Assembly (NCBI RefSeq): GCF_007970185.1
Contig: NZ_CP042431.1
Span: 1,116,001 to 1,180,000, forward strand
Direction of reading: 5' to 3'
Length of the DNA stretch: 64,000 nt
Source of the DNA: Pseudobacter ginsenosidimutans
GTDB taxonomy: Bacteria; Bacteroidota; Bacteroidia; Chitinophagales; Chitinophagaceae
The translations under genes and the position numbers were made by a program. Below the pieces are notes generated by a model. The model saw only the letters and a list, made by a program, of their open reading frames with translations. It was not told the origin of the DNA and ran no database searches. Each line of letters begins with the position of its first letter. Position 1 is the stretch's first letter. Shown here one piece after another: positions 26,012-34,226 of the stretch.

Positions 26012-26644
26012 ATGAGCCCGCAGCCACCAGAAAAAAAATACAGGTTGCTCTTTCCCGCTTTTGGCGCCATCATCTTTTGCATCCTTTACCTGGTTGCCGC
26101 CTGGCGCTATCCCGGAGGATCACAAACAGATGCGAAGAGCACCGGCTTCAGCTGGAAGCAGAACTATTGGTGCAACCTGCTCAATGAAACAGCTATCAAC
26201 GGACAACCCAACAGTAGCAGGACCGTGGCCATGATCGCTATGCTGGTACTGGCCATCACACTGATCTATTTCTGGTACTTCTTCCCGCAGCAGGCAGGAT
26301 TCAATATCATCAGCCGCCGCATCATCCAGGTTTCAGGCGCAGCAGCCATGCTTACAGGATTGTTCATGTCTGGCGAATCACATGATATGATCATCAACCT
26401 GGCATCATTGTTCGGCCTCGTGGCCATTGGCGGAACATTTGCAGGACTGTACAAACTGAAATGGAAAAGCCTGCTCTGGTTTGGTGTATTGAACCTTGTT
26501 TTGGTGGGGTTGAATAATTATTTGTACTACAATGTAGAGCTCAGGTACTACCTGCCGGTAGTGCAGAAGATCACTTTCTTCAGTTTCCTTCTCTGGATCA
26601 GTCTGATCTCCGTAAAATTATATCGCAGCAGTCAGGAACAATAA
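26012..26644 (+). CDS. membrane protein of unknown function, six predicted helices
   Basis: The product has 210 residues and six hydrophobic stretches: about 12-32, 70-90, 105-122, 128-148, 155-172 and 182-202. The loop between helices 1 and 2 is YPGGSQTDAKSTGFSWKQNYWCNL. I do not recognise the family. The gene lies 21 nt after the VOC-GNAT gene, so the two are likely one transcript. No catalytic motif is visible. Confidence 0.65.
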   Translation: MSPQPPEKKYRLLFPAFGAIIFCILYLVAAWRYPGGSQTDAKSTGFSWKQNYWCNLLNETAINGQPNSSRTVAMIAMLVLAITLIYFWYFFPQQAGFNIISRRIIQVSGAAAMLTGLFMSGESHDMIINLASLFGLVAIGGTFAGLYKLKWKSLLWFGVLNLVLVGLNNYLYYNVELRYYLPVVQKITFFSFLLWISLISVKLYRSSQEQ

Positions 26645-26646
26645 AA

Positions 26647-26676
26647 AACCGGCGCAGATGCAATATCCCGCCGGTT
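26647..26676. terminator. possible terminator between convergent genes
   Basis: AACCGGC and GCCGGTT pair across a 16-nt loop; A and T flanks are present but the T tract is short. It lies between the membrane-protein gene and the convergent VOC gene. Confidence 0.4.
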
Positions 26677-26699
26677 GAATTTATATCGATGTAAGAATA

Positions 26700-27191
26700 T
26701 TATGCAGCGCTCACAGCAGCTTCCAAATCTGCCAGTACGATCTTCTTCATCTTCATCATTGCCTGCATGGCAGCTCCAGCCTTTGCCGGATCTTTATGCG
26801 TGATCAATTCGATCAGTCTTGGAGGAGTTACCTGCCAGCTCAATCCGAATTTGTCTTTACACCAGCCACACATACTTTCCTGTCCGCCATCGGATGTAAG
26901 TGCATTCCAGTATTTGTCGATATCTTCCTGCGTTTCTGCAGGGATCACAAAGGAGACGCTGTCGTTGAACTGTCCCTGCGGACCGAAGTTCAGTGCTACG
27001 AAATCCTGTCCGAAAATATTGAAGGAAGCAGTGATCAATGTTCCTTTAGGAGCAGGGCCATTATCCCCGGCACGCAGTTCGTTGCCAACAGTTGTTCCGG
27101 GAAACAGATCCTTATAAAATTTAACGGCTTCTTCCGCTTTGCCGTTAAAGCATAACATGGTAGTGAGTTTTTGTGAATTGAGCTTTTGCAT
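26700..27191 (-). CDS. VOC-family PhnB-like protein
   Basis: The 163-residue protein matches the 3-demethylubiquinone-methyltransferase-like group of PhnB-type VOC proteins: FNGKAEEAVKFYKDLFPGTT, ASFNIFGQDFVALNFGPQGQ and CGWCKDKFGLSWQVTPPRL. These proteins are widespread, and their substrates are mostly unknown. A -7 box (TAAGTTTG) lies 38 nt before the ATG. The gene diverges from a Crp-family regulator, which might regulate it. Confidence 0.88.
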   Translation of the reverse strand: MQKLNSQKLTTMLCFNGKAEEAVKFYKDLFPGTTVGNELRAGDNGPAPKGTLITASFNIFGQDFVALNFGPQGQFNDSVSFVIPAETQEDIDKYWNALTSDGGQESMCGWCKDKFGLSWQVTPPRLIELITHKDPAKAGAAMQAMMKMKKIVLADLEAAVSAA

Positions 27192-27228
27192 ATCGTTTGT
27201 GTTTTAAGGTTCGTAATTATTGACAACA

Positions 27229-27236
27229 CAAACTTA
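27229..27236 (-). promoter_or_regulatory. -7 box of the PhnB-like gene
   Basis: The leftward strand reads TAAGTTTG, an exact match to TAnnTTTG; a TTC about 18 nt upstream could be a weak -33. Predicted leader is about 30 nt. Confidence 0.5.
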
Positions 27237-27295
27237 GTTTTCTAATCTTGTTTTGAAGAGGGCCAACTGCGACTAATATAGGGTATATTGCGCCT

Positions 27296-27904
27296 ATGAA
27301 TTTTAATTCTGCAGCTAAAGAGATCCTGCAGGAGTTCCTGCAAAAACTAACCGGACTGAGCGCGGAGGAAACCGCTCCGCTATTCAGCACCACACGCCAT
27401 GTTCAACTGACGAACAACCAGGTTTACATACCCATTGGCGACAAGAGCCGTAAACTCGCCTTCATTGAAAAAGGCGTGATGCGCGCATACGCAGTAAAGG
27501 AGAATGGAGATGAAGCTACGCTGTATATCAGATGGGAAGGGCAGTTCATAGCATCCCACGACACCATCATCAACTACCAGCCTTCCCGTTTCATCTACCG
27601 CGCACTGGAAGATTGTACGCTGATGGAAATCGATTATGATACACTGGACAAGATCATGCGGGAACAACCCAAATTCGAGCCGCTTCGCAATTTCTTCCTT
27701 ATGCGCATGCTCTCGGAAACCCTGGATATGATCGAATCATTCGTATTCCTTTCACCCGAGGAACGCTACCAGAAACTGATCACAGACCGTTTCAATATCG
27801 TGAACCGGGTGCCGGACAAACACCTTGCATCCATGCTGGGCGTTACCCCGGTGAGCCTTAGCCGCATCCGCAAAAGGATCCAGCAGCAGAAAAAGATTAA
27901 TTAA
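27296..27904 (+). CDS. Crp/Fnr-family transcriptional regulator
   Basis: The 202-residue protein has a cNMP-binding-like barrel (about 30-120) with the phosphate-binding-cassette equivalent DTIINYQPSRFIYRALED, and a C-terminal HTH (VPDKHLASMLGVTPVSLSRIRKR). Cyclic-nucleotide binding residues are not clearly kept. It diverges from the PhnB-like gene and precedes a fatty-acid hydroxylase gene by about 67 nt. A small repeat (AATATA-GGG-TATATT, 27275-27289) sits just before the start codon and could be its own operator. Confidence 0.9.
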   Translation: MNFNSAAKEILQEFLQKLTGLSAEETAPLFSTTRHVQLTNNQVYIPIGDKSRKLAFIEKGVMRAYAVKENGDEATLYIRWEGQFIASHDTIINYQPSRFIYRALEDCTLMEIDYDTLDKIMREQPKFEPLRNFFLMRMLSETLDMIESFVFLSPEERYQKLITDRFNIVNRVPDKHLASMLGVTPVSLSRIRKRIQQQKKIN

Positions 27905-27937
27905 CTTTTGTTAACCATTCCAGCCTGTACCTGCCTA

Positions 27938-27945
27938 TACATTTG
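27938..27945 (+). promoter_or_regulatory. -7 box of the sterol-desaturase-like gene
   Basis: TACATTTG is an exact match to TAnnTTTG, 26 nt before ATG 27972, and is the same octamer as the epimerase -7 box. No -33 element at the usual distance is evident. Confidence 0.45.
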
Positions 27946-27971
27946 TTTTATCAAAAACATCCGGTATAGCC

Positions 27972-28787
27972 ATGGAACAGGTAACCAAAATTTTCATTCA
28001 GATCTTCAGCATCTCCGCTGTCCGTTATTTCGTACTGGCAGGCATTCCCTTCCTGCTTTTTTATCTATTCTTCAACAACAAAATGAAGCATCTCAAGATC
28101 CAGCAGCGGCAGGCTGCCCGGAAAGATTTCTGGAGAGAGATCTGGCATTCGATGCAATCCACTTTTGTGTTCACCATCATCATCGTGATCCTGGCCGCAA
28201 CACCTGTTAGACAATATACCCAGATCTACACGAATGTTTCCGACTACCCCGTATGGTGGATCCCCGTTAGTGTGGCGCTGGCCCTCGTGATCCATGACAC
28301 TTATTTCTACTGGTTCCATCGCCTGATGCACCACCCGAAAATTTTCAAGTACACACATCTGGTGCATCATAAATCCACCAATCCTTCTCCCTGGACTTCT
28401 TACTCTTTCCATGTGCTTGAAGCGGTAGCCGAAGGCGGCGTGCTGGCTGTGCTGGTATTTGTGATGCCAATGCATGGACTCGGAATTCTCTGGTTCACCA
28501 TCGCAGCTTTCATCATCAATGTGTACGGCCACCTGGGATATGAGATCATGCCGAAAGGACTGAGAAAATCATTCCTCTTCGAGATCATCAATACTTCAGT
28601 GCACCATAACCTGCACCACAGCAAATTCAAAGGTAATTACGGTTTATACTTCCGTTACTGGGATCGTATGATGGGAACTGAGAATCCCGATTATGTGAAG
28701 GAGTATGATAAGATCCAGGCTCAACGTTTCGGCCCTGAAGCCATTCCTGCAAAAGTAGTGGCAGAGCCTGTTGCCAAAAGAGCCTGA
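27972..28787 (+). CDS. sterol desaturase / fatty acid hydroxylase family membrane protein
   Basis: The product has 271 residues with several membrane helices (about 20-36, 58-76, 92-110, 160-182). The di-iron histidine motifs are all present: HDTYFYWFHRLMHH, THLVHHKSTNPSPW and the C-terminal NTSVHHNLHHSKFKGNYG. Such enzymes hydroxylate or desaturate lipid substrates with oxygen. The exact substrate is unknown. It ends 1 nt from the stop of the convergent DHFR-like gene. Confidence 0.93.
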   Translation: MEQVTKIFIQIFSISAVRYFVLAGIPFLLFYLFFNNKMKHLKIQQRQAARKDFWREIWHSMQSTFVFTIIIVILAATPVRQYTQIYTNVSDYPVWWIPVSVALALVIHDTYFYWFHRLMHHPKIFKYTHLVHHKSTNPSPWTSYSFHVLEAVAEGGVLAVLVFVMPMHGLGILWFTIAAFIINVYGHLGYEIMPKGLRKSFLFEIINTSVHHNLHHSKFKGNYGLYFRYWDRMMGTENPDYVKEYDKIQAQRFGPEAIPAKVVAEPVAKRA

Positions 28788-29372
28788 TCAATGCAGCACC
28801 TGGTAATGCAACAATACCACACCGGAAGGAAATGTAGTGGACGAGAGTAGTTGCAGATCCTGCTGATCAAAATATTTTCCAAAGAAAGGTTTTCCCTTTC
28901 CGATGAGTACCGGATGTATCCACAACTGGTACTCATCTATCATTTCGAGCTTTATCAGGGCAGTCACCAGTCTGCCGCTACCATAGATGATGATGTTCTT
29001 GTTCTGCCCGTTCGACTCTTCCCTTAACCTCAGCATTCCTTCCTCGATCTCATCTTTCAGGATAATTGTATTGCTCCAGTCGGCTTTCTGCAGTCTTCTC
29101 GAAAACACTGCTTTCTGGTGATGGTTCATCATTACTGCGTACGCATAATCTTCGCGGGCACAAAGTGGATTGGAAGTTTTCCCGGGCCAGAAACCAGCCA
29201 TCGCCTGGTAAGTAACCCGCCCCAGCAGGATCGTATCCGCCTTGCTCAACTCTCTGGCCAACTGCTCTCCCATCTGCGGATCCCAGCATTCAAAATGCCA
29301 GTCGAGCTCCCCATTGGGGCCAGCCATATAGCCATCCAGCGTAATATTCATCGATACAATCACTTTGCGCAT
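28788..29372 (-). CDS. dihydrofolate reductase family protein (RibD C-terminal-like)
   Basis: The 194-residue protein begins RKVIVSMNITLDGYMAGPNG, the typical opening of the RibD_C/YwjB-like group, and has LLGRVTYQAMAGFWPG and IIIYGSGRLVTALIK with the NADPH-binding GSG. The group is related to dihydrofolate reductases but usually has other, unproven reductase roles. It is leftward and convergent with the hydroxylase gene. Confidence 0.9.
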   Translation of the reverse strand: MRKVIVSMNITLDGYMAGPNGELDWHFECWDPQMGEQLARELSKADTILLGRVTYQAMAGFWPGKTSNPLCAREDYAYAVMMNHHQKAVFSRRLQKADWSNTIILKDEIEEGMLRLREESNGQNKNIIIYGSGRLVTALIKLEMIDEYQLWIHPVLIGKGKPFFGKYFDQQDLQLLSSTTFPSGVVLLHYQVLH

Positions 29373-29551
29373 TCGTCCAGATTTTAGTGTACGGGGTTAA
29401 TAAACAGAATTATCCTTCATACAAAATTATCCAGTCGTACGCTCTAAATGCGGGTGTGAAGTTGACAAATGAGGGTCATTTTACGACAGCCGAACTCACA
29501 AAAATTGTATTTTCACAGCATAATGTCTTTAACCCCTTATCATCTGCATAC

Positions 29552-31585
29552 TTGAAAACCGGATTAACCTTTACCCTGCTTCTGCTTTTCTTCAATCTCC
29601 TGCATGGCCAGTCTGTAGTGGACACATTTAAGAATATGGATACCGTAACAGTAGCCAGGCAAAAACAGATAATTAATGGTGTGAACAGGCTTTCATTAGG
29701 TGTAAAGCAGATAGAAGCGGCGCCAAAGCTACTGGGGATAGCAGATCCCTTGAAATCAATACGATTCCTTCCGGGTTTTGGCAATGGGGGCGATGCCAAT
29801 TCGGGTGTACAATACAGAGGGCTTCCGTCAGGAAACAATGGCTATTTTTACAACGGAGTCCTTGTTCATAACCCAAGCCATCTTTTCGGATTATTCCCTT
29901 TATTCAATAATAATGTTGTTGAAGACCTGAAGATCTACACGAGTGTTGTTCCGGGAAAGTATTTCGGCAAATTATCCGGCTACATTGATATAAATAGTAA
30001 CTGGCAGATCAGAGATACTACCCTTATTAAAGCAGAAGCCTCCCTTGCTCATCTGGGTGTAGGCGCCCGGATTGAACGGGACTCCATTCAAATGGTGGAA
30101 CTATTCTGGAGGAATACCTTTATGAATAAAACACTATGGCCTGTCTTAACTAAAACAGGGAAGGATCTGGAAGGAATGAACTATGATCTGTTCGACTTCA
30201 ACATGAACGTCAAAAGGGTTTTCAATAAGCATTCGATAAAAGCTTTCTTATACACGGGTAGAGATAAAGCCATGTTTGATCTGTATGAAAAGAAAGCAAG
30301 AAACAGTATGGACTGGGGCAACCTGGTGATGGGCATAACACATACTGCTGATCTCCGGCGAAACCTGCAATGGGAAAATAATATCGGCTACTCGAAATAC
30401 GATTCCCGCGTTGCATTTGACCTCTATGGCGAAGAGTTTTCACTGTTCAATCACCAGAAAACGGTAAGCATAAATTCTACTTTGACTTATCGAAAGCAGC
30501 GCCACTCCGTGGAAACAGGCCTCCTTTATTTGATGGATGATTTAGGTACTAATCTTCAGAATGAGGGCCAGCCAATTGAATCTGGTGGCAATGTCCGGTA
30601 TAAAAGCAATCAACAATTATTCAAATATTTTTTGAACGCCAAATCTCCGTTGTCGGACAATATTGAACTGGAAGGCTCAATGAATCTTTCAACTGTTTCA
30701 ACTGTAGAACACCCTTTCTTTATCAACCCGGCACTTACAGTATCATGGCTGATGGATGCAAGAAATACTTTTTTTGGGAGTTTATCGATGGCTTATCAGC
30801 CGGTACACCAGGTTGGTCTTACCAATATAAACCTTCCTGTTGATTACGTTATTCATGCAGACCGGAACCTCTCTGTTTCAAAAATACGGGAAGCCTCTGG
30901 CGGATACCGTTATGCAGGGGCCAGGATTGAATACAGTATAGATGTTTATTACAGATGGTTGTCAGATTTAAAAGAATTCAATGGGAACATCATCTCTTTA
31001 AATGAAAGCAATGATATTGCCAGCGGCATTGAAAATGGTAATGGAGTTACATACGGAGCTGATTTTTTTGCCAGATTTATCACTCCACGAAACTACTTTA
31101 CCATAAACTACTCCTATTCAAGAAGCTTCAGAAAATTTGACGCAATCAATAACGGAGAATGGTATAAGTATATTTATGACCGCCCTCATAATTTAAGTAT
31201 TGTGAATTCCTATAAGATCACTCCGAAACTATCTTTCTCGCTTAGCTTCATGTACAATAGCGGGAGCGCATATACTCCCACGGTAGGGATGTATTATTTT
31301 GGTAATTCCATTTTAGCGGAGTATGGAGCCAAAAACGGCGCCCGCATGGCTGCCTATCACAGGCTGGATGCAGGAGTGAACTGGCTATTCAAGAAAACAA
31401 GTAAAAGCAGGCAATCCCTGGGGTTTTCAATTATCAATATCTACAATCGCTCTAACCCAATTTATATATACCAAAGTTATGATCGGAATTATTATCAAAA
31501 GAACAATGCGTTTAAAATGATCCAAAAAGATGGTGCAAGTTTACCATTCTTACCAGCCATTACTTATTCATTAGAACTACTATGA
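29552..31585 (+). CDS. TonB-dependent receptor without N-terminal carboxypeptidase-like domain
   Basis: The frame is open from 29387, but the best start is TTG 29552, which gives a clean signal peptide (KTGLTFTLLLLFFNLLHGQS) and 677 residues. An ATG start in this frame upstream would put 55 odd residues before the signal. A plug domain follows (about 45-150; PLKSIRFLPGFGNGGDANSG, VQYRGLPSGNNGYFYNGV), then a beta-barrel to the C-terminal aromatic. It overlaps the DUF4249 gene by 4 nt (ATGA), a standard Bacteroidota pair for import across the outer membrane. The ligand is unknown. The gene and its partner look more AT-rich than the neighbours. Confidence 0.88.
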   Translation: MKTGLTFTLLLLFFNLLHGQSVVDTFKNMDTVTVARQKQIINGVNRLSLGVKQIEAAPKLLGIADPLKSIRFLPGFGNGGDANSGVQYRGLPSGNNGYFYNGVLVHNPSHLFGLFPLFNNNVVEDLKIYTSVVPGKYFGKLSGYIDINSNWQIRDTTLIKAEASLAHLGVGARIERDSIQMVELFWRNTFMNKTLWPVLTKTGKDLEGMNYDLFDFNMNVKRVFNKHSIKAFLYTGRDKAMFDLYEKKARNSMDWGNLVMGITHTADLRRNLQWENNIGYSKYDSRVAFDLYGEEFSLFNHQKTVSINSTLTYRKQRHSVETGLLYLMDDLGTNLQNEGQPIESGGNVRYKSNQQLFKYFLNAKSPLSDNIELEGSMNLSTVSTVEHPFFINPALTVSWLMDARNTFFGSLSMAYQPVHQVGLTNINLPVDYVIHADRNLSVSKIREASGGYRYAGARIEYSIDVYYRWLSDLKEFNGNIISLNESNDIASGIENGNGVTYGADFFARFITPRNYFTINYSYSRSFRKFDAINNGEWYKYIYDRPHNLSIVNSYKITPKLSFSLSFMYNSGSAYTPTVGMYYFGNSILAEYGAKNGARMAAYHRLDAGVNWLFKKTSKSRQSLGFSIINIYNRSNPIYIYQSYDRNYYQKNNAFKMIQKDGASLPFLPAITYSLELL

Positions 31586-32412
31586 AAAAGCTAATAGTAA
31601 CAATCATTATAAGTATAACATTTTCGGCCTGCATCAAGGAAGCTGCCCACAAAAAATTCGAGCCTAAATTTGTAGTTGAAGGGGTGATCGAGAATGGAGC
31701 AGTTCCTGTGGTGAAAGTGATGCACAACATACCTACTAATTATATTATCAATGAGGAGCAACTGGAAGCGCTGATTGTGCGTTGGGCAAGCGTAAAGGTT
31801 TCCGGCGGAGGAGAAGAAGAGTATCTGACCTTAACGCGCAATGATAACGTTTTCCCTTATTTATTTTATGTAGGTAGTTCCCTGAAAGGAAAGGCAGGTC
31901 AGCAATACAAACTGGAAGTCAAATACAATAATGATATTTTTCTTTCTGAAACAGAAGTCCCTCTTTATACGCCTGCTATAAAAGACGTATCATATGAATG
32001 GCTTGATCCGGAAAAGGCTCAGCCAACCGTAAGTATTGACAATGTAAATCCGGAAGCCAATTATCTTTTGTTTACGAAGCTGAATACGCAACATGACTTT
32101 TATTCAACTACTCCCAGAGGGATCAAAGCTATTGATCAGGCAGGCAAACAATTTACTGTATCATTGCTAAGAACCCGATCCATACTGGACTCCACGAACG
32201 CTTCCAGATATTATGCAAAAGGTGATGAGATAACAATAAAAGTATCTAACGTTTCCGCAACAAGTTATACTTTATGGTCTGCTGTTTCTCAACAAGGACT
32301 TGCGCTTTCATTTCTCAATTACTCTTCTAATTTTTCTGGTAATATAGTAGGTAATGCTGTCGGTGTCTGGTATGGCGCCAATTCTTCGTTTAAGAAGCTG
32401 ACTATCCAATAA
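31582..32412 (+). CDS. DUF4249 lipoprotein, partner of the TonB-dependent receptor
   Basis: The 276-residue protein has a lipoprotein signal (MKKLIVTIIISITFSAC, Cys17) and then the DUF4249 pattern: FVVEGVIENGAVPVVKVM near the start, KGKAGQQYKLEVKYNND, and a beta-sandwich C-terminal part. DUF4249 proteins are exported to the outer membrane and pair with TonB receptors that lack SusD. It overlaps the receptor gene by 4 nt and is followed by a strong terminator. Confidence 0.88.
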   Translation: MKKLIVTIIISITFSACIKEAAHKKFEPKFVVEGVIENGAVPVVKVMHNIPTNYIINEEQLEALIVRWASVKVSGGGEEEYLTLTRNDNVFPYLFYVGSSLKGKAGQQYKLEVKYNNDIFLSETEVPLYTPAIKDVSYEWLDPEKAQPTVSIDNVNPEANYLLFTKLNTQHDFYSTTPRGIKAIDQAGKQFTVSLLRTRSILDSTNASRYYAKGDEITIKVSNVSATSYTLWSAVSQQGLALSFLNYSSNFSGNIVGNAVGVWYGANSSFKKLTIQ

Positions 32413-32445
32413 AAAATGCCATCACGTAAGCGTGATGGCATTTTT
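32412..32445. terminator. strong bidirectional terminator
   Basis: TGCCATCACG and CGTGATGGCA form a perfect 10-bp stem around the 4-nt loop TAAG, with five A on the left and five T on the right, extending the pairing to 15 bp. It serves both convergent genes. Confidence 0.95.
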
Positions 32446-32470
32446 ATTATCTGATAAAGCGCCAGGCGCT

Positions 32471-33928
32471 TTAGTTCTCAAATTTTTCCAGCAAAGCTTC
32501 GATATCGTCGATCAGGTTTTCAAAACCCGTTTCTCCAAATGCTTCAAAGCTAACCTTTGATCCATCTCCGAATACGAGCAAAGGTTCTACATTATACTCA
32601 TGTATAGTAGTCTCGCCATATGGGCGTTCATTATCTTTTAACTCAAAGGTAATTGCAGCTATTTTCTTCTTTGTTTTTGTGTTTACGACTACTGCAGCAC
32701 CATGCTTGTTTAACAGGTTTGCCAGCAAAGTATAATACTCTTTTTCATACTTTTCATTATCACTCAGGTACTTTTTAAAGGCAGCATCATACAGATTGTT
32801 GGCTACTTCTACTTTGTCCCAATATTCATCCACTGCTGCCTGGTATTCCTGCTGGTTGTTATAGTCTTCATATTTAGGATATTTTAAGTTTCCGTAATAA
32901 GTATTATAATCCGGATATGCAGGCTCTCTGTCGCGCACTGTTTTCAGTTCATTGTGCATCGCTTTATAATCAATCTGTCCACCCATCGTTACGTTGCCCA
33001 CTGCAAATGTTGTGTTTGCAGAAAGGAACAGATCCAATTCTTCGTCATCCTCAGAATTCACCAATTTGTCATAAGACAGTGAATTGAAGTTAGAGTTGGT
33101 TTCCAAAGCCATTAAAGTTTCGGCACCTTTGGCGAAGCTAAACTTAAAGCTGGCCAGCTTATTATCGTTCTTCGTTTCCAACTTCGCGGTATATGCTCCG
33201 AGAGAAAGGTTTACATTCACCAATTGAGGGAGCTTATCCTCATGGTAAGAAAAGTTTGAAGACAGGTTCATCACTTCCGAACTGTTGATCGTCATGCGGG
33301 CCGATAACTCAGAGGGCAATTCATAAGTTTCTTCTGTAGTTACTTCAACAATCTCATAGTTTCCTGTTTCCGGATTCTCTACATAGTCGTAGTGGGTACT
33401 ATTGAAGACCCAGGATTTTCCAGAATTTTTATACGTTATGGTCAACACCGTATTGTTTGAAGTTCCATTCTGTGTAGCAGGAAAATGAAATTCAATTTTA
33501 TCGTTGGAAGCAGTCAGATCCCAGTTACCCGTATTTTGGTTGTATTTGTAAATCCCATACGCCTTACTGAGTTGGTATGATTTCTTTTCTGGAATAGATG
33601 TTGTGGTGATTGAGGATAGCGCACTGTTGATGGCTGCTATTTCCAGTGTTCCTGCTCCCAGTTTTTTAATGGCATTTACGGTAATATCTACTTCAGGAGC
33701 TTCCAGCATATTGAAATTTTCCAATGCGTCTATAGCAGGATTGGAACTCAGATCATCAATTTTTTTCACAAATTCCCGCCCTTCAGTCTCCATAAAGGCT
33801 TTATTGGCAGTTACATTTTCCGTATTATAAGGCAATTCATAAATGGATGAATCAGAATCTTTTGATTTTTTACAGGCGCTAAATACTAACGGTGCTGCAA
33901 TCAACAGCAATGCAGTTGTTTTTTTCAT
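32471..33928 (-). CDS. large lipoprotein of unknown function with Tyr-rich helical segment
   Basis: The 485-residue protein has a lipoprotein signal (MKKTTALLLIAAPLVFSAC, Cys19). The middle looks beta-rich. Residues about 335-405 are very rich in tyrosine, lysine and glutamate (for example YPKYEDYNNQQEYQAAVDEY and DNEKYEKEYYTLL) and probably form a charged helix or coiled coil. The C-terminal part resembles a beta-sheet ending in DDIEALLEKFEN. I recognise no family. A Bacteroidota promoter lies about 85-115 nt upstream. The AT-rich composition resembles the preceding receptor pair. Confidence 0.75.
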   Translation of the reverse strand: MKKTTALLLIAAPLVFSACKKSKDSDSSIYELPYNTENVTANKAFMETEGREFVKKIDDLSSNPAIDALENFNMLEAPEVDITVNAIKKLGAGTLEIAAINSALSSITTTSIPEKKSYQLSKAYGIYKYNQNTGNWDLTASNDKIEFHFPATQNGTSNNTVLTITYKNSGKSWVFNSTHYDYVENPETGNYEIVEVTTEETYELPSELSARMTINSSEVMNLSSNFSYHEDKLPQLVNVNLSLGAYTAKLETKNDNKLASFKFSFAKGAETLMALETNSNFNSLSYDKLVNSEDDEELDLFLSANTTFAVGNVTMGGQIDYKAMHNELKTVRDREPAYPDYNTYYGNLKYPKYEDYNNQQEYQAAVDEYWDKVEVANNLYDAAFKKYLSDNEKYEKEYYTLLANLLNKHGAAVVVNTKTKKKIAAITFELKDNERPYGETTIHEYNVEPLLVFGDGSKVSFEAFGETGFENLIDDIEALLEKFEN

Positions 33929-34012
33929 AATAAAATAAAGTTTTCTAGAATGGTATTTGAGAGAGGTAATAAGAATTAAGCTTTAAGGATTTAGTTAAGG
34001 ATAAAAACGGGG

Positions 34013-34042
34013 CAAAATTACATTTATTATGTAACAGGCAAA
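34013..34042 (-). promoter_or_regulatory. promoter of the 485-residue lipoprotein gene
   Basis: On the leftward strand TTTG (34039-34042), 18 nt, and TAATTTTG (34013-34020) match the Bacteroidota promoter consensus, the -7 box exactly. The predicted leader is about 80 nt. The rest of the gap to 34226 shows nothing further. Confidence 0.7.
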
Positions 34043-34226
34043 CTCGTGGAGATAGATTATTATTAAATCCGAGGGCTAAATACAATCCGTAAACGAAGTA
34101 TTGGTGCAATGTCAACGAGTAGAATACCCAATTACCACAGGCTAGTTATTTAATAATGGAAATGCTGGAAGAATGTAGTTGTTACACTTTCCCTTTATTT
34201 CCGTCTCGCACCCGGCGCAACTTTTC

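Noticed and set aside
29387-29551. N-terminal extension of the TonB receptor from the start at 29387
   Set aside because: It would place 55 unusual residues before a clear signal peptide; TTG 29552 gives a normal exported receptor.
32412-32445. Perfect hairpin as a mobile-element end or repeat family member
   Set aside because: It lies between two convergent stop codons with A and T tracts on either side; a terminator explains it fully.
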